Origin: UBA11386 sp035286785 | GTDB lineage: Bacteria; Planctomycetota; Planctomycetia; Pirellulales; Thermoguttaceae | NCBI GenBank assembly: GCA_035286785.1 | Contig: DATECS010000456.1 | Coordinates: 1-6,397 of the forward strand | Reading direction: 5' to 3' | DNA length: 6,397 bases | Shown: one piece after another, positions 5,169 through 6,397 of the stretch | Position numbering within the stretch: position 1 is the first letter of the stretch | How the letters are laid out: the number at the start of each line of letters is the position of its first letter | Translations under genes and position numbers: made by a program | Notes under the pieces: model-generated | Told to the model about the DNA's origin: nothing | The model's database searches: none | Seen by the model: only the letters and a program-made list of their open reading frames with translations

Positions 5169-6397
5169 ATGACCGACTCGCACCTTCCGCCCCTCGCCTA
5201 CGATCCCTCCGGCGTCATGATTCCCGAGACGGGCCTTTCCAAGGCCGATCTCGACTGGCTCGCCCCCCAGCTCGTCGCCGCGCGCAACGAAGTGCTCGAC
5301 GACCTGTCGCTATGGCACTCGGGCGAACCGGTACCCGCCGAAAAACAACCCCTGGACGCCGCGTTCATCGACCTGCCCGAACGCCTGCTCGAAGAACACG
5401 CCGCCAAGGGCGACCGCAGCCAACTCGCCCGAATCAAGACGGTCGCCGCCGCGCTGGCCGAGCACGCCAATCAGGTCGTCGTGCTAGGGATCGGCGGCTC
5501 CTACATGGGCGCCCGGGCACTGTTCGAGGCGTGCTGCCATCCCTACTACAACCTATTGAGCCGGCTCCATCGCGGACGCCGGCCGCAGATCCTGTTCGAG
5601 GGCAACAACGTCGACAACGACGCCACGAGCGGTCTGTTCGACGCCTTGACGGGCGAAGGGCCGCAGCGCTGGGCCGTCGTGGTGATCAGCAAAAGCGGCG
5701 GCACGCTCGAAACGGCCGTCGCCTTCCGCCTGCTGCTCGAAAAACTCCGCGAAGCCTGCGGCGGTGATCTGGACAAGGTCCGCCACCTGATCGTGCCCAT
5801 CACCGGACTGAAGAGCAATCTCCGCGCGCTGTGCGCCGAGCTGAAATGTCCCGAGACATTCCCCATTCCCGACGGCGTTGGCGGGCGGTTCTCAATCTTC
5901 ACGGCGGTCGGCCTGCTGCCGGCGGCCGTCATGGGCCTCGATATCGTCAAACTGCTCGAAGGAGCCGCCGCCATCAATCGCCGGTTCTGCAACTCGCCGC
6001 CGGGCGACAATCCGGTGCTCGACTACGTGGGCGTCTGCCACCTGATGGAAGCGCGACGCGGCGCGACGACCCGGGTGCTCTCCACCTGGGGCAAACGGCT
6101 CGAAGCGGTCGGCCTCTGGTACGACCAGCTTCTGGCCGAAAGCCTCGGCAAGGACGGACGCGGGGCGCTGCCGTTGACCTGCGTCAACACCCGCGACCTG
6201 CACTCCCGCGGCCAGCAGCACCAGGAAGGCCACCGCGACAAGCTGATCACCAACCTCGTGGTCGAACGCACCCGATGCGAACCGATCGTGATCCAACGGA
6301 GCGACCTCGATCAGGACCAGCTCAACCAACTGGCCGGCAAGTCGCTGCCCGACATCCTCTCGGCCGCCCTGGCCGGCACGAACCGCGCCTACGCCGA
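5169..6397 (+). CDS. pgi: Glucose-6-phosphate isomerase (3' end outside window)
   Basis: The first 409 residues of a cytoplasmic enzyme that interconverts glucose-6-phosphate and fructose-6-phosphate. Both sugar-isomerase (SIS) domains are seen: VVVLGIGGSYMGARAL (103-118) and ISKSGGTLET (173-182) form the first sugar-phosphate binding region. DGVGGRFSIFTAVGLL (235-250) is the PGI family signature region, and ESLGK (324-328) carries the probable catalytic Glu324. DLHSRGQQHQEG (343-354) is the conserved D-x-H-S block. An in-frame TGA at 5163 makes ATG 5169 the first possible start; only a weak GGTG (5161-5164) precedes it. The frame is still open at the right edge. By family length perhaps 40-120 residues are missing, including the C-terminal signature with the conserved lysine. 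It is divergent from apgM across about 409 bp. Confidence 0.95.
   Translation, partial: MTDSHLPPLAYDPSGVMIPETGLSKADLDWLAPQLVAARNEVLDDLSLWHSGEPVPAEKQPLDAAFIDLPERLLEEHAAKGDRSQLARIKTVAAALAEHANQVVVLGIGGSYMGARALFEACCHPYYNLLSRLHRGRRPQILFEGNNVDNDATSGLFDALTGEGPQRWAVVVISKSGGTLETAVAFRLLLEKLREACGGDLDKVRHLIVPITGLKSNLRALCAELKCPETFPIPDGVGGRFSIFTAVGLLPAAVMGLDIVKLLEGAAAINRRFCNSPPGDNPVLDYVGVCHLMEARRGATTRVLSTWGKRLEAVGLWYDQLLAESLGKDGRGALPLTCVNTRDLHSRGQQHQEGHRDKLITNLVVERTRCEPIVIQRSDLDQDQLNQLAGKSLPDILSAALAGTNRAYA

Noticed and set aside
4937..5767. 276-codon plus-strand frame overlapping pgi
   Set aside because: It is Arg/Pro-rich without motifs and overlaps the well supported pgi frame starting at 5169.

Overview
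The window is a GC-rich bacterial chromosome segment, most likely from a planctomycete of the Pirellulales type. That assignment is an inference. It rests on the style of the two ABC-export-related genes, a bacterial ApgM-type phosphoglycerate mutase, and two palindromic repeats of a kind I associate with planctomycete genomes. No rRNA or other taxonomic marker is present.

Layout, left to right. (1) The 3' end of a large gene for a probable membrane-anchored extracytoplasmic protein (2-943). (2) A long near-perfect palindrome (947-1027), followed by an ABC-2-type exporter ATPase (1047-1973). (3) A clearly AT-richer stretch (about 1974-3535) with two candidate promoters, one overlapping an 18-bp inverted repeat, and three tightly packed genes: a HigB/Gp49-like toxin (2166-2564), an XRE/HigA antitoxin with a C-terminal tail (2577-2984), and a SecB-like chaperone (2987-3535). 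(4) A convergent gene for cofactor-independent phosphoglycerate mutase, apgM (3542-4759, minus strand). (5) A 409-bp divergent non-coding region carrying a second large hairpin (4803-4875). (6) The first 409 codons of glucose-6-phosphate isomerase, pgi (from 5169, running off the right edge).

The most interesting content is the three-gene module. Toxin, antitoxin and SecB-like chaperone in this order match the toxin-antitoxin-chaperone (TAC) architecture known from the Mycobacterium tuberculosis HigB1-HigA1-Rv1957 locus. There the chaperone binds a C-terminal 'chaperone addiction' tail of the antitoxin and protects it from degradation. Here the toxin start has only a weak ribosome-binding site, the antitoxin has a GGAG at good spacing, and the chaperone starts 2 bases after the antitoxin stop. 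The low GC and the housekeeping genes on either side suggest a horizontally acquired module. The system type is known; its presence in this lineage and the sequence of its addiction tail are the parts worth study.

The flanking genes are ordinary: an export ATPase whose membrane partner probably lies to the left, and two enzymes of sugar-phosphate metabolism transcribed away from each other.
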